From contig RXJD01000008.1 of NCBI GenBank assembly GCA_003987775.1, forward strand, positions 1-64,000: a DNA stretch of 64,000 bases, given 5' to 3'. Made by a program: the position numbers and the translations under genes. The notes beneath the pieces were generated by a model. It was not told where the DNA came from and did no database searches. It saw nothing but the letters and a program-made list of their open reading frames with translations. Source of the stretch: Mycobacterium sp. (GTDB taxonomy: Bacteria; Actinomycetota; Actinomycetes; Mycobacteriales; Mycobacteriaceae). Shown piece after piece: positions 56,586 to 63,169 of the stretch. Positions within the stretch are counted from its first letter, which is position 1. Every line of letters starts with the position of its first letter.

Positions 56586-56993
56586 ATGCCGACGAAACGA
56601 TGCCCGAGATGTAGCGCGGAGATGCCCGGTAGCGCCTGGCCGCCCAAGCCCGGACGTCCCTCGATCTGGTGCTCCCAACAATGCCGGCGAGCGGCCTACG
56701 AGGAGCGCCGCGCGGCCAAGAACGGCGCGGTTTCGGTGCGGGTCGAGGTGGTCGAGAAACCCATCGAGCGGATCGTGGAACGCATCCGCATCGAGACAAG
56801 GGAGGTCCATTCCAGTCCAGCCGAGGCCGCTCAGATCGTGCTGAAGTCACCTCGCGCGTGCCGCACTGTTTTGGAGTCGTTGGCTGCTGAAGCGGACTCA
56901 GGACGGTTAAACGCCGCCACGTATGCCCCCACGCTGCGCGCCGCTCAGCGCTTGCTCGATTCACTCAGGCGGGCACGACTCATCAATGGCTAA
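56586..56993 (+). CDS. Small zinc-finger protein of the mobile backbone
   Basis: 135 residues. CPRCSAEM and SIWCSQQCRRAAYEERRAAK form a CxxC...CxxxC zinc ribbon near the N-terminus; then comes a charged helical stretch (VEKPIERIVERIRIE). Such proteins are common near replication and integration genes of actinobacterial elements, with no known function. ATG 56586 has no ribosome binding site; TACCAT at 56573-56578 is placed as a -10 for a leaderless transcript. Divergent from hsdR. Confidence 0.65.
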   Translation: MPTKRCPRCSAEMPGSAWPPKPGRPSIWCSQQCRRAAYEERRAAKNGAVSVRVEVVEKPIERIVERIRIETREVHSSPAEAAQIVLKSPRACRTVLESLAAEADSGRLNAATYAPTLRAAQRLLDSLRRARLING

Positions 56994-57250
56994 CGCGGAG
57001 CCATCCAACCATTCCGAGCCTTTGCGGCCGATGCCAAATTAGCAGGGCCAAGCGGCGCAAGGGAGCCGTCGATGATGGCCCTCCGGTCAGCCACAGCCCG
57101 GTACGAGTGATGCCGTTGTGAAGCAGCGGGTTTCACGTTGTTTCATTGAGTTTCGTACATAGCGGTAATCGTGTGTGTCGCAGCGGAATTCGACGAATCT
57201 ATTTCATACGACCGTCGCATAGCGCGATTAGGTGGCTTACCGTTCTAGAC

Positions 57251-57337
57251 ATGAAACGACGCGAGACGGATCGCCGGGAGGCGCAGCCCGCCGAGACGGC
57301 TGTCGGTGAGCAGTCCGTGATCAGCGCTTCAACATGA
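57251..57337 (+). CDS. Possible 28-residue leader ORF before the Rep-like gene
   Basis: MKRRETDRREAQPAETAVGE begins at ATG 57251 and ends with TGA overlapping the ATG of the next gene by 4 bp (57334-57337), a coupling typical of real genes. It is very hydrophilic and matches nothing known. The rest of the 340-bp gap (56994-57333) is AT-richer and probably holds the promoter; nothing else is visible. Confidence 0.35.
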   Translation: MKRRETDRREAQPAETAVGEQSVISAST

Positions 57338-58185
57338 GTTGGGAAGCCCTTGCCTGGGCGAAAGACTCGGACATCGCACATCCGGTCGCGAAGTTCATTC
57401 TCGTCCTGTTGGCAAACAAGGCGGACGAAAACTTCTCGTGCTACCCGTCAATTCGCACACTCATGGCCGAATCCGGTGCCGGCAGAAGCACGATCTTGCG
57501 TGCGCTGAGCTATCTGGAGACGCGCGGGTTGATGAGCCGGCGTCCGCAATTCCATGACTCCGGGGCCCGGCGTTCAACCCGCTACTACCTGAATCATCCT
57601 CGGGCGCCGCATGTTCTACCCGGTCCCGATCCGGGACCTCCCCGTCCCGCAGCGGGACGGGGGCCGTCTCGCAGTGAGACGGAGACGGCGTCAAAGCGGC
57701 ACCCCCCGAGGGTCCCGCAGCGGGACCCCTTGAACCCATCAACCCAATCACTATCCGAACCAGGCGACGCCGCGGTCCTGATCGTGGAATCTGTGACCAG
57801 GGAGTGGAAGCTCGGGGCCCACGACGCGCGCAGTCTTCGACCGGCCATCGAGTCTGCCCTGGCGCGCGGCTGGCTGCCCGCAGATCTCACCGACCTTCTG
57901 ATCCGGAACCCGAATGGGGCGCGTGATCCAGTTCGGGTGCTGTCCCGGCGTCTCACTGATCTCGGATACCCACCTGACCCGCCCGTAGCCAGTGTGCCGT
58001 GGTGTGGTGAATGCGAAGACGCGCATTCTCGCACCATCACGGTCACCGAGCCAGACGGAACAGAAGCAGCACAGTTTTGTCCACAGTGCAGCCCGCAAGT
58101 CCACAGGACCCGATCATCCGAAAAACAATCAGTCCAAAATTGTGGAAAGGTGGTGAATTATCTTGGAGAACAACGTGTTCAGTGA
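57334..58185 (+). CDS. Rep-like HTH protein with origin-type palindromes inside its gene
   Basis: 283 residues. The N-terminal winged HTH (CYPSIRTLMAESGAGRSTILRALSYLETRGLMSRR, in parts) resembles phage and plasmid replication initiators. The linker (about 90-135) is low-complexity because its DNA consists of four palindromes. The C-terminus contains WCGECEDAH and FCPQCSP, a likely zinc site. Position just before excisionase and integrase fits the replication module of an actinobacterial integrative element. By analogy with lambda O the internal palindromes may be its own origin. Function inferred. Confidence 0.65.
   Translation: MSWEALAWAKDSDIAHPVAKFILVLLANKADENFSCYPSIRTLMAESGAGRSTILRALSYLETRGLMSRRPQFHDSGARRSTRYYLNHPRAPHVLPGPDPGPPRPAAGRGPSRSETETASKRHPPRVPQRDPLNPSTQSLSEPGDAAVLIVESVTREWKLGAHDARSLRPAIESALARGWLPADLTDLLIRNPNGARDPVRVLSRRLTDLGYPPDPPVASVPWCGECEDAHSRTITVTEPDGTEAAQFCPQCSPQVHRTRSSEKQSVQNCGKVVNYLGEQRVQ
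57622..57728. repeat. Four palindromic iterons, candidate replication origin
   Basis: GGTCCCG-ATC-CGGGACC (57622-57638), CCGTCCCG-CAG-CGGGACGG (within 57640-57662), CCGTCTC-GCAGT-GAGACGG (57664-57682) and GGTCCCG-CAG-CGGGACC (within 57710-57728). All share GTCYCG-N3-YGRGAC. They lie inside the Rep-like gene. Confidence 0.7.
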
Positions 58186-58345
58186 CCTTCCCCTGCTGCT
58201 CGCCGTGCCCCGAGCCGCTCAGCTGCTCGGCATCAGCCGGGCCGCAGCCTATCGGTTGGTGGCCTCCGGCGAGCTGCCGGTTCGTCGGCTCGGCGGCCGC
58301 ATCTACGTGGTAACCGACGGCCTACGCGAACTGGTCGCATCGTGA
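58163..58345 (+). CDS. Excisionase-like HTH_17 DNA-binding protein
   Basis: 60 residues from TTG 58163 (GTG 58175 is also possible). AVPRAAQLLGISRAAAYRLVASGELPVRRLGGRIYV is the winged-helix MerR/HTH_17 pattern of small excisionases. It would bind near the att arms and steer the integrase toward excision. Overlaps the Rep-like gene end by 23 bp and the integrase start by 4 bp, so all three are co-expressed. Confidence 0.8.
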   Translation: MENNVFSDLPLLLAVPRAAQLLGISRAAAYRLVASGELPVRRLGGRIYVVTDGLRELVAS

Positions 58346-59670
58346 AAGGCACTGTGCATCAGCGCGGTTCGGTGTGGTATTACAAGTTTCGCCTCCCTGA
58401 GCGTTACCCCTCGACCGGGCGGTATCCCTGGATCACCAAAGGAGGCTTCGACACCGAGCGCGAGGCCTGGAAAGCCTGCCGAGATGCCATGCGCGACGCC
58501 GACCGCGGCCGAGTCGTCAAGCCGTCGACCCGCACGGTTGCGCAGTTCCTCACCGAATGGCTCGCCGCGGTCGAGCCCGCGCTCGATGCCACGACATGGC
58601 GCAGCTGGAGCGACTACGCGCGCACCTACGTCATCCCCCACATCGGCGCGGAGCGTCTGCAACGACTCGACGAGCCCCAGCTGCTCAGGCTCTACGCCAA
58701 GCTGCTCACAGAGGGCCGCGTTAAGCGCGACAACGACTCCGTGATGTACGCGTACTGGTCAGAACGCAACGCCGCTGGCAACCCGCCGACACCACGGCAG
58801 CTGTCCGAGGCATGCAATGCAACCATTCACGCGGCTCGCACCGCCGTCCGGCGCTATCGAGCAGGCATAGTGCCTAGACCGGTTCCGCCGGGCCTGGCGC
58901 CCAAGACCGTCCGCAACGTCCACGCCTTCCTGCACCGAGCACTCGTCGACGCCGTGGCGTGGAAATACATCACCGACAACCCGGCCAGCAACGTCAAACC
59001 ACCGCGCCGGCCGCGAACCCGCCGCACGGTGTGGAAGCCCGAGGAGATCCGGACCTTTCTCGCCTCAATCCGCGACGACCGCTTCGCGGCGCTGTTCTTG
59101 CTGGAACTGACCACCGGTATTCGACGCGGCCAGGTGTGCGGCCTGAAATGGTCCGACGTCGACCTTGACGCAGGCCAGATCACCGTGCACGACAATCGCG
59201 TGGTGGTCGGCGGCCGAGCGCTCGACAAAGCCGGCGGCAAGACCCGCAACGCCGACCAGATAATTCCCATCGACCGCGCCACCGTGGCGGCGCTGCGCCG
59301 TTGGCGCCAGTTCCAAGACAGCGAACGCGAATTCTTCGGCGACGCCTACCACCCCGGCGACTACCTGTTCACCTACCAGGACGGCCGGCCGCCACATCCC
59401 GACACGATCCGCCAACGCTTCGACAGACTGGCGGCTGCGGCGGGCCTATCGCGCATCACCTTCCACGATCTGCGCCACTCCTACGCCACCGGCGCGCTGC
59501 GGGCTGGCATCAGCCCGAAAGTGATCAGTGAGCGCATCGGCCACGCCAACGTCGGGTTCTTCCTCGAGACGTATGCCCATGTGCTGGGAAACGACGATCG
59601 CGAGGCAGCAGAACAGGCCGCTGAATTCCTGCTCGGCGACCTTTGGGAAGACGGAGAGGGCTCAGCATGA
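58342..59670 (+). CDS. Tyrosine-type site-specific integrase
   Basis: 442 residues. An N-terminal arm-binding domain (about 1-60), a SAM-like core-binding domain (65-215, with an insertion around 130-180), and the catalytic domain: Arg261 (TTGIRRGQ), Lys near 300, His375 and Arg378 (HDLRHSYAT), His401 (GHANVG), nucleophile Tyr411 (ETYAHVL). Complete and likely active. It would recombine the 44-bp core in tRNA-fMet. The start is GTG 58342, coupled to the excisionase gene. Confidence 0.92.
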   Translation: MKGTVHQRGSVWYYKFRLPERYPSTGRYPWITKGGFDTEREAWKACRDAMRDADRGRVVKPSTRTVAQFLTEWLAAVEPALDATTWRSWSDYARTYVIPHIGAERLQRLDEPQLLRLYAKLLTEGRVKRDNDSVMYAYWSERNAAGNPPTPRQLSEACNATIHAARTAVRRYRAGIVPRPVPPGLAPKTVRNVHAFLHRALVDAVAWKYITDNPASNVKPPRRPRTRRTVWKPEEIRTFLASIRDDRFAALFLLELTTGIRRGQVCGLKWSDVDLDAGQITVHDNRVVVGGRALDKAGGKTRNADQIIPIDRATVAALRRWRQFQDSEREFFGDAYHPGDYLFTYQDGRPPHPDTIRQRFDRLAAAAGLSRITFHDLRHSYATGALRAGISPKVISERIGHANVGFFLETYAHVLGNDDREAAEQAAEFLLGDLWEDGEGSA

Positions 59671-59694
59671 CGCGCCGCCACCGCGGAATGTTGC

Positions 59695-59714
59695 ATATAA
59701 CACTGAAGTTATAT
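59695..59714. promoter_or_regulatory. Palindromic operator of the HigBA-type pair
   Basis: ATATAAC-ACTGAA-GTTATAT: perfect 7-bp arms, two bases before the toxin start GTG 59717. The AT-rich block (TATAAC, TATATT) probably also supplies the promoter. Such sites are bound by the XRE antitoxin for autoregulation. Confidence 0.7.
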
Positions 59715-59716
59715 TA

Positions 59717-60073
59717 GTGTCTAGCTTCTGGGATGTGATCTTGTTAGAGGAGGTCGAAACCTGGTACTTCACGCTCGACGAGGACGCGATAGCTGCCGTC
59801 ACCGGCGCGATCGACCTACTCGAGCTCGAAGGACCAACCCTGGGCCGTCCGACGGTGGACAAGGTCAAGGGATCGACGTTTCACAGCATGAAAGAGTTGC
59901 GGCCAGCCGGCACCAGCATCCGGCTTCTATTCATCTTCGACCCGCAGCGGCAGGCGATTCTGCTGCTTGGCGACGATAAGGCTGGCAATTGGAAAGACTG
60001 GTACGACGAGAACATTCCGATCGCCGACCGGCGATACGAGGAGGTGAATGACGATGGCGCGCAACTGGCGTGA
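59717..60073 (+). CDS. HigB/RelE-superfamily toxin (phage Gp49-like)
   Basis: 118 residues from GTG 59717. VETWYFTLDEDA, LGRPTVDKVKGSTFHSMKEL, RLLFIFDPQRQAILLLGDDK and AGNWKDWYDENIPIADRRYE are the family landmarks; the same strings occur in the M. tuberculosis Rv3182 type. These are ribosome-dependent mRNA interferases. The frame is open upstream but the operator palindrome ends two bases before this GTG. The antitoxin start overlaps its end by 26 bp: toxin-first order, as in HigBA. Confidence 0.87.
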   Translation: MSSFWDVILLEEVETWYFTLDEDAIAAVTGAIDLLELEGPTLGRPTVDKVKGSTFHSMKELRPAGTSIRLLFIFDPQRQAILLLGDDKAGNWKDWYDENIPIADRRYEEVNDDGAQLA

Positions 60074-60389
60074 GATCCGCGCCGAGGCAGTTGCTCGGGG
60101 CCGCGTTGACCCAGCGCGCCCTGAGGCGACGCGCAAGGAGATGCACGACGCTGTCCAAGCCCAACGCCTCGCTGACATTCGCAAGGCACACGGTCACGCT
60201 CGTCAGGCCGATGTCGCGGCTCTCATGGGCGTCTCCCAGGCCCGGGTGTCCAAGCTGGAGAACGGCGACCTGTCGCACACCGAACTCGGAACCCTGCAGT
60301 CCTACGTCTCCGCCCTAGGCGGGAGTCTGCGGGTCGTCGCCGACTTTGGGGAATGCATGGTCGACCTCACCAACTCCACCGATGATTGA
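60048..60389 (+). CDS. XRE-family antitoxin (HigA-like)
   Basis: 113 residues from ATG 60048 (ATG 60054 also possible); GAGGAGG at 60038-60044. The C-terminal HTH is RQADVAALMGVSQARVSKLENG, followed by LQSYVSALGGSLRVVADFG. The N-terminus (WREIRAEAVARGRVDPARPE) is the toxin-binding part typical of this group. It neutralises the preceding toxin and represses the operon at 59695-59714. This pair stabilises the island or acts in defence. Confidence 0.88.
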   Translation: MTMARNWREIRAEAVARGRVDPARPEATRKEMHDAVQAQRLADIRKAHGHARQADVAALMGVSQARVSKLENGDLSHTELGTLQSYVSALGGSLRVVADFGECMVDLTNSTDD

Positions 60390-60414
60390 CGTGTGAATAG
60401 GTAACACGCTCTCC

Positions 60415-62505
60415 TTATGCTTTCATTATCTTGTCAAGAATATTTTTCATTCCAACCGGCTGTCGATTCTCTTCGGCAAGCTTGTCCAGAACTAGATTAA
60501 CAAACGGCTCGTAGCTGATACCGCTCAAGTGGGAAGCCACGAAACGTTTGAGAATCTTACGTCCCGGAAAATCGTTAAGCCAGGTATCGTTTTCTAACGA
60601 TTCTCGGAATCTCACCTCATACTTCTCCCCCATCTTGGAGAGCTTTTCGGTCGTGAAATGACGTGAACTGTCAGTTACACGTGCAATGCTGGCTTCTATC
60701 GAAGGGAAAATTGCTCCGACATAGTTATCGGTTTCGGGATCACCTCGAACGTTTATCATCGAGACAATTGTATCGTTAATCTCCTTTTGCAGTAGCTCCA
60801 GCACTAGGCCATCAGTTAGCTGGGCAGCACAATTCTTAAGTGCGGCCAACACCTCCTCGTCGGAACTGAAGGCCGTACCTTGACCTGCAGACTGTACAAC
60901 CGCGCGGAGAGCGTCTGGTTCGAGAAGATAATTCTCGATGTGATAACGATCCCAGCTGTACTGTCGCGATGCTAGAGCGGGGGGCTTTGCACTTTCGTGG
61001 TCCCGGTCCGTCACAGCATAAAATCGCTCTAGTGCGCCCATCTGGTGAGTGGAACCTTCCAAAATGGAATACAGATTCTTAACTCCCGATTTATTGCCTG
61101 CACTGACCAAATTTATTCGACGTGCAAATTCAGGAAACAACCGTCGTACCATCGATACATCAAACCCAGTTGTTCCCTCACCTTCAAATATAACCACCTT
61201 GGAGTGCGGTTGGTAAGTCGCGAGATCTCCGACTAGGTCGACGGTGGCACGTTCAAGCTCGTCATCAAGAAAGATACTGGAAGCTTGGTTGACCCCTGAG
61301 TCGTCCGCGGAAGCGGGAGTCATATGGAAAACGTGGTAATTTGCGTTTCCAACGGCTTGCCGCAGAAGGGCGTCGGAGTGTGTCACCATCCATATCTGGT
61401 TTCCCTGAGCAATGCCCAAGTGCCGGTAATAAAAATCCGCGAATCCTTGAAGCAAGCTAGGATTTAGGTGCAGCTCGGGCTCATCGAGCAGTATAATTGA
61501 GCCCTTCGGTATGGAATTACGCAATCGCAGATAGCCGTACAGGATCTCTTTCTCGCCAGAACTCAAATCATCAATATCGTGCGTTCGTCCGCTGGGAAGC
61601 TGTACTGGAAATTCTAAGTTGCCGTTAGGCAGAGCGCGCGCTCCTAGGTACCTCTTTTCGGGAAAAAATGTACTGAACAGATCTATCAATGTCTCCTCAA
61701 GGTTGCCGCTGGCCGTCGGCTCGCCGCCCGCTGCGCTAGTGATCAAACCTCGAACGTAGGCTGACGCCAGTTCAGTCTTGATATTCTGGTATTTCACTTG
61801 CCAATTATAGAGACCATGTTGGCGTCGTTGCTCTTGAAATTGGCGCGAATCCAAATTAATACCGCCGACATCTTGGCGCGTGTACGCGCGAGACGCGCTA
61901 TGGTATTCGATAATACCTAAGTGATCAGGTTCGTACGCTTGAAAGGCAACTTGAGCTGGAATGCAACGCTCTAATTGCAAGTTGCCACGGCTGTCCACTG
62001 ACACACTCAGATTGTGCGTCGGTCGAGTCAAGGCTTCACCTAGCGCAGTAACAAGGGTCCCTAGCTCTTCGTCGACACGAGGCTTCAAGTGCGCAAATTG
62101 TGTTGCTACGGATATTTGATTGAATGAAAAGTAATCGAAGGGTTGACCCGTAACAATTTGCCACGCAATCGGTAAAGCGAGCTTCTGCGCATTGGTCCTA
62201 AGATAGGATATTTCTTGAGGATTGAACTCGAGCTCTGCGGAAACCAGCATGCGCGACTCAGGGTTTCTAAACATTCGCGCAAGTGCATTCTGATCTTGTA
62301 CGTTGATCGCGAATTCTCCAAACCATTGGAGGTGCTCGTTTGCCTGATAGCCGCCATACAGCGACTTCAGCAGCCGAATTGCGTCAAAAACGCAAGACTT
62401 GCCGCATCCGTTCTGACCGGCTACTACGACAAAATCGCCCAAGGCGTCGACCGTAAAATTTTCTACGGCTCGAAGGTTCCTGATCTCCAACCTTTTAAAC
62501 CTCAT
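60415..62505 (-). CDS. ABC-ATPase/DUF4435-like protein (OLD- or fused PARIS-like defence)
   Basis: 696 residues from ATG 62505. The N-terminal SMC/RecF-like ATPase (AAA_15/21) has Walker A GQNGCGKS at 30-37, signature LSSGEKE at 314-320, Walker B LLDEPELHLNP at 339-349 and H-loop VTHS at 374-377. The C-terminal part (from about 430) has FEGEG at 440-444, a glycine turn at 469-474, TDRDHE at 499-504 and RYHIENYLLEPDAL at 520-533: a TOPRIM-like DUF4435 pattern. ATPase plus DUF4435 is the make-up of PARIS (AriA plus AriB), here as one chain; an OLD-family nuclease is the alternative. Base composition is AT-rich, indicating recent transfer. Confidence 0.8.
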   Translation of the reverse strand: MRFKRLEIRNLRAVENFTVDALGDFVVVAGQNGCGKSCVFDAIRLLKSLYGGYQANEHLQWFGEFAINVQDQNALARMFRNPESRMLVSAELEFNPQEISYLRTNAQKLALPIAWQIVTGQPFDYFSFNQISVATQFAHLKPRVDEELGTLVTALGEALTRPTHNLSVSVDSRGNLQLERCIPAQVAFQAYEPDHLGIIEYHSASRAYTRQDVGGINLDSRQFQEQRRQHGLYNWQVKYQNIKTELASAYVRGLITSAAGGEPTASGNLEETLIDLFSTFFPEKRYLGARALPNGNLEFPVQLPSGRTHDIDDLSSGEKEILYGYLRLRNSIPKGSIILLDEPELHLNPSLLQGFADFYYRHLGIAQGNQIWMVTHSDALLRQAVGNANYHVFHMTPASADDSGVNQASSIFLDDELERATVDLVGDLATYQPHSKVVIFEGEGTTGFDVSMVRRLFPEFARRINLVSAGNKSGVKNLYSILEGSTHQMGALERFYAVTDRDHESAKPPALASRQYSWDRYHIENYLLEPDALRAVVQSAGQGTAFSSDEEVLAALKNCAAQLTDGLVLELLQKEINDTIVSMINVRGDPETDNYVGAIFPSIEASIARVTDSSRHFTTEKLSKMGEKYEVRFRESLENDTWLNDFPGRKILKRFVASHLSGISYEPFVNLVLDKLAEENRQPVGMKNILDKIMKA

Positions 62506-62872
62506 GCAACCGCTCCGTCCGCGTCCTGCTACCTGACCACAACTTTCGTACCACCGACCCACGACATCGCTGCGCGACGAGTCACGTTCGGCGCGCCTGG
62601 GCAACCGCTAAGCCTCTGCAGTCTGCGAGAGCACCGAATCACGCCAGTATCGCCTTGCCGATCTGGATCACAGGGGGCCACCCAACGGCAGGTTCGGCGA
62701 CAACGCCCAGCCCGGCGCGGATCAACTTGGCGATGTCGCTACCAACCAAGAGCGCCTGACCGCGCTGCGCCGAAGTGAGGCGATCCCGCCGATAGCTCGC
62801 CCGCAGCCGGCTCCCCCAGCCGACCTCTGACAGCTTCGAACTGGAGGTCCAAATATTCGTTACCGACCCTAA

Positions 62873-62892
62873 TGTTCCCAAAAGTGTTCCCA
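62873..62892 (+). repeat. Right paired TGTTCCCA repeat, probable integrase arm site
   Basis: TGTTCCCA at 62873-62880 and 62885-62892, with the same 12-bp period and orientation as at 47359-47378, 50 bp inside the right core. The gap 62506-62872 shows no gene. Confidence 0.6.
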
Positions 62893-62901
62893 CCGGGCAT
62901 G

Positions 62902-62934
62902 AAAATGGCCCCCGGAGTCTCCTCCGAGGGCCAT
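62902..62934 (-). terminator. Terminator-like hairpin after the intact tRNA-fMet
   Basis: On the minus strand ATGGCCCTCGGAG and CTCCGGGGGCCAT form a hairpin followed by four T. It imitates the hairpin at 47156-47191 and so extends the similarity between the two ends beyond the 44-bp core. Confidence 0.6.
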
Positions 62935-62940
62935 TTCCGC

Positions 62941-63017
62941 TGGTAGCGGGGACAGGATTCGAACCTGCGACCTCTGGGTTATGAGCCCAGCGAGCTACCG
63001 AGCTGCTCCACCCCGCG
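62941..63017 (-). tRNA. Initiator tRNA-Met (CAT)
   Basis: 77 nt including the encoded CCA. Acceptor CGCGGGG pairs with CCCCGC leaving the first base unpaired (C1-T72), the initiator signature. The anticodon stem carries three G-C pairs (CTGGG-CTCATAA-CCCAG), also initiator-specific; the T arm contains GGTTCGAATCC. The integrated element lies directly 3' of it; the element or the chromosome restores the 3' half, so the gene is intact. Confidence 0.95.
62943..62986 (-). repeat. Right attachment site within tRNA-fMet
   Basis: Identical to 47200-47243; covers the tRNA from the anticodon loop to the acceptor end. Integration leaves the tRNA functional. Confidence 0.88.
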
Positions 63018-63169
63018 TCGGTAAACGCAAGGTTACCCAACGCGTGGCGACCTCTCCAAATCGCGCCCTCACCAGCGCCGATACTCCGACCCCGGCCAAA
63101 ATTCCGTTGCAAACGGCACGTCAGGGGGAATACCGTTCACCAGCCGACCCACGTTTCTAGGAGACCGTC

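Larger units (their letters stand above)
47244..62942. mobile_element. Integrated defence island in tRNA-fMet, about 15.7 kb
   Basis: Bounded by the 44-bp repeats at 47200-47243 and 62943-62986. Inside are a tyrosine integrase (58342), an excisionase-like HTH protein (58163), a Rep-like HTH protein with internal iterons (57334), a zinc-finger protein (56586), type I restriction genes (49430-56354), a PIN toxin, a HigBA-type pair and an ATPase/DUF4435 protein. No capsid, portal, terminase, relaxase or FtsK/TraB-type gene is visible, so it resembles an integrative plasmid-like element or phage satellite. The genes at 47754 and 60415 look clearly more AT-rich than the chromosome. Confidence 0.85.

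Noticed and set aside
62639..63112. 157-residue minus-strand open frame across the tRNA
   Set aside because: It reads through tRNA-fMet; SSVARWAHNPEVAGSNPVPA is the well-known translation of a tRNA T arm, not a protein.
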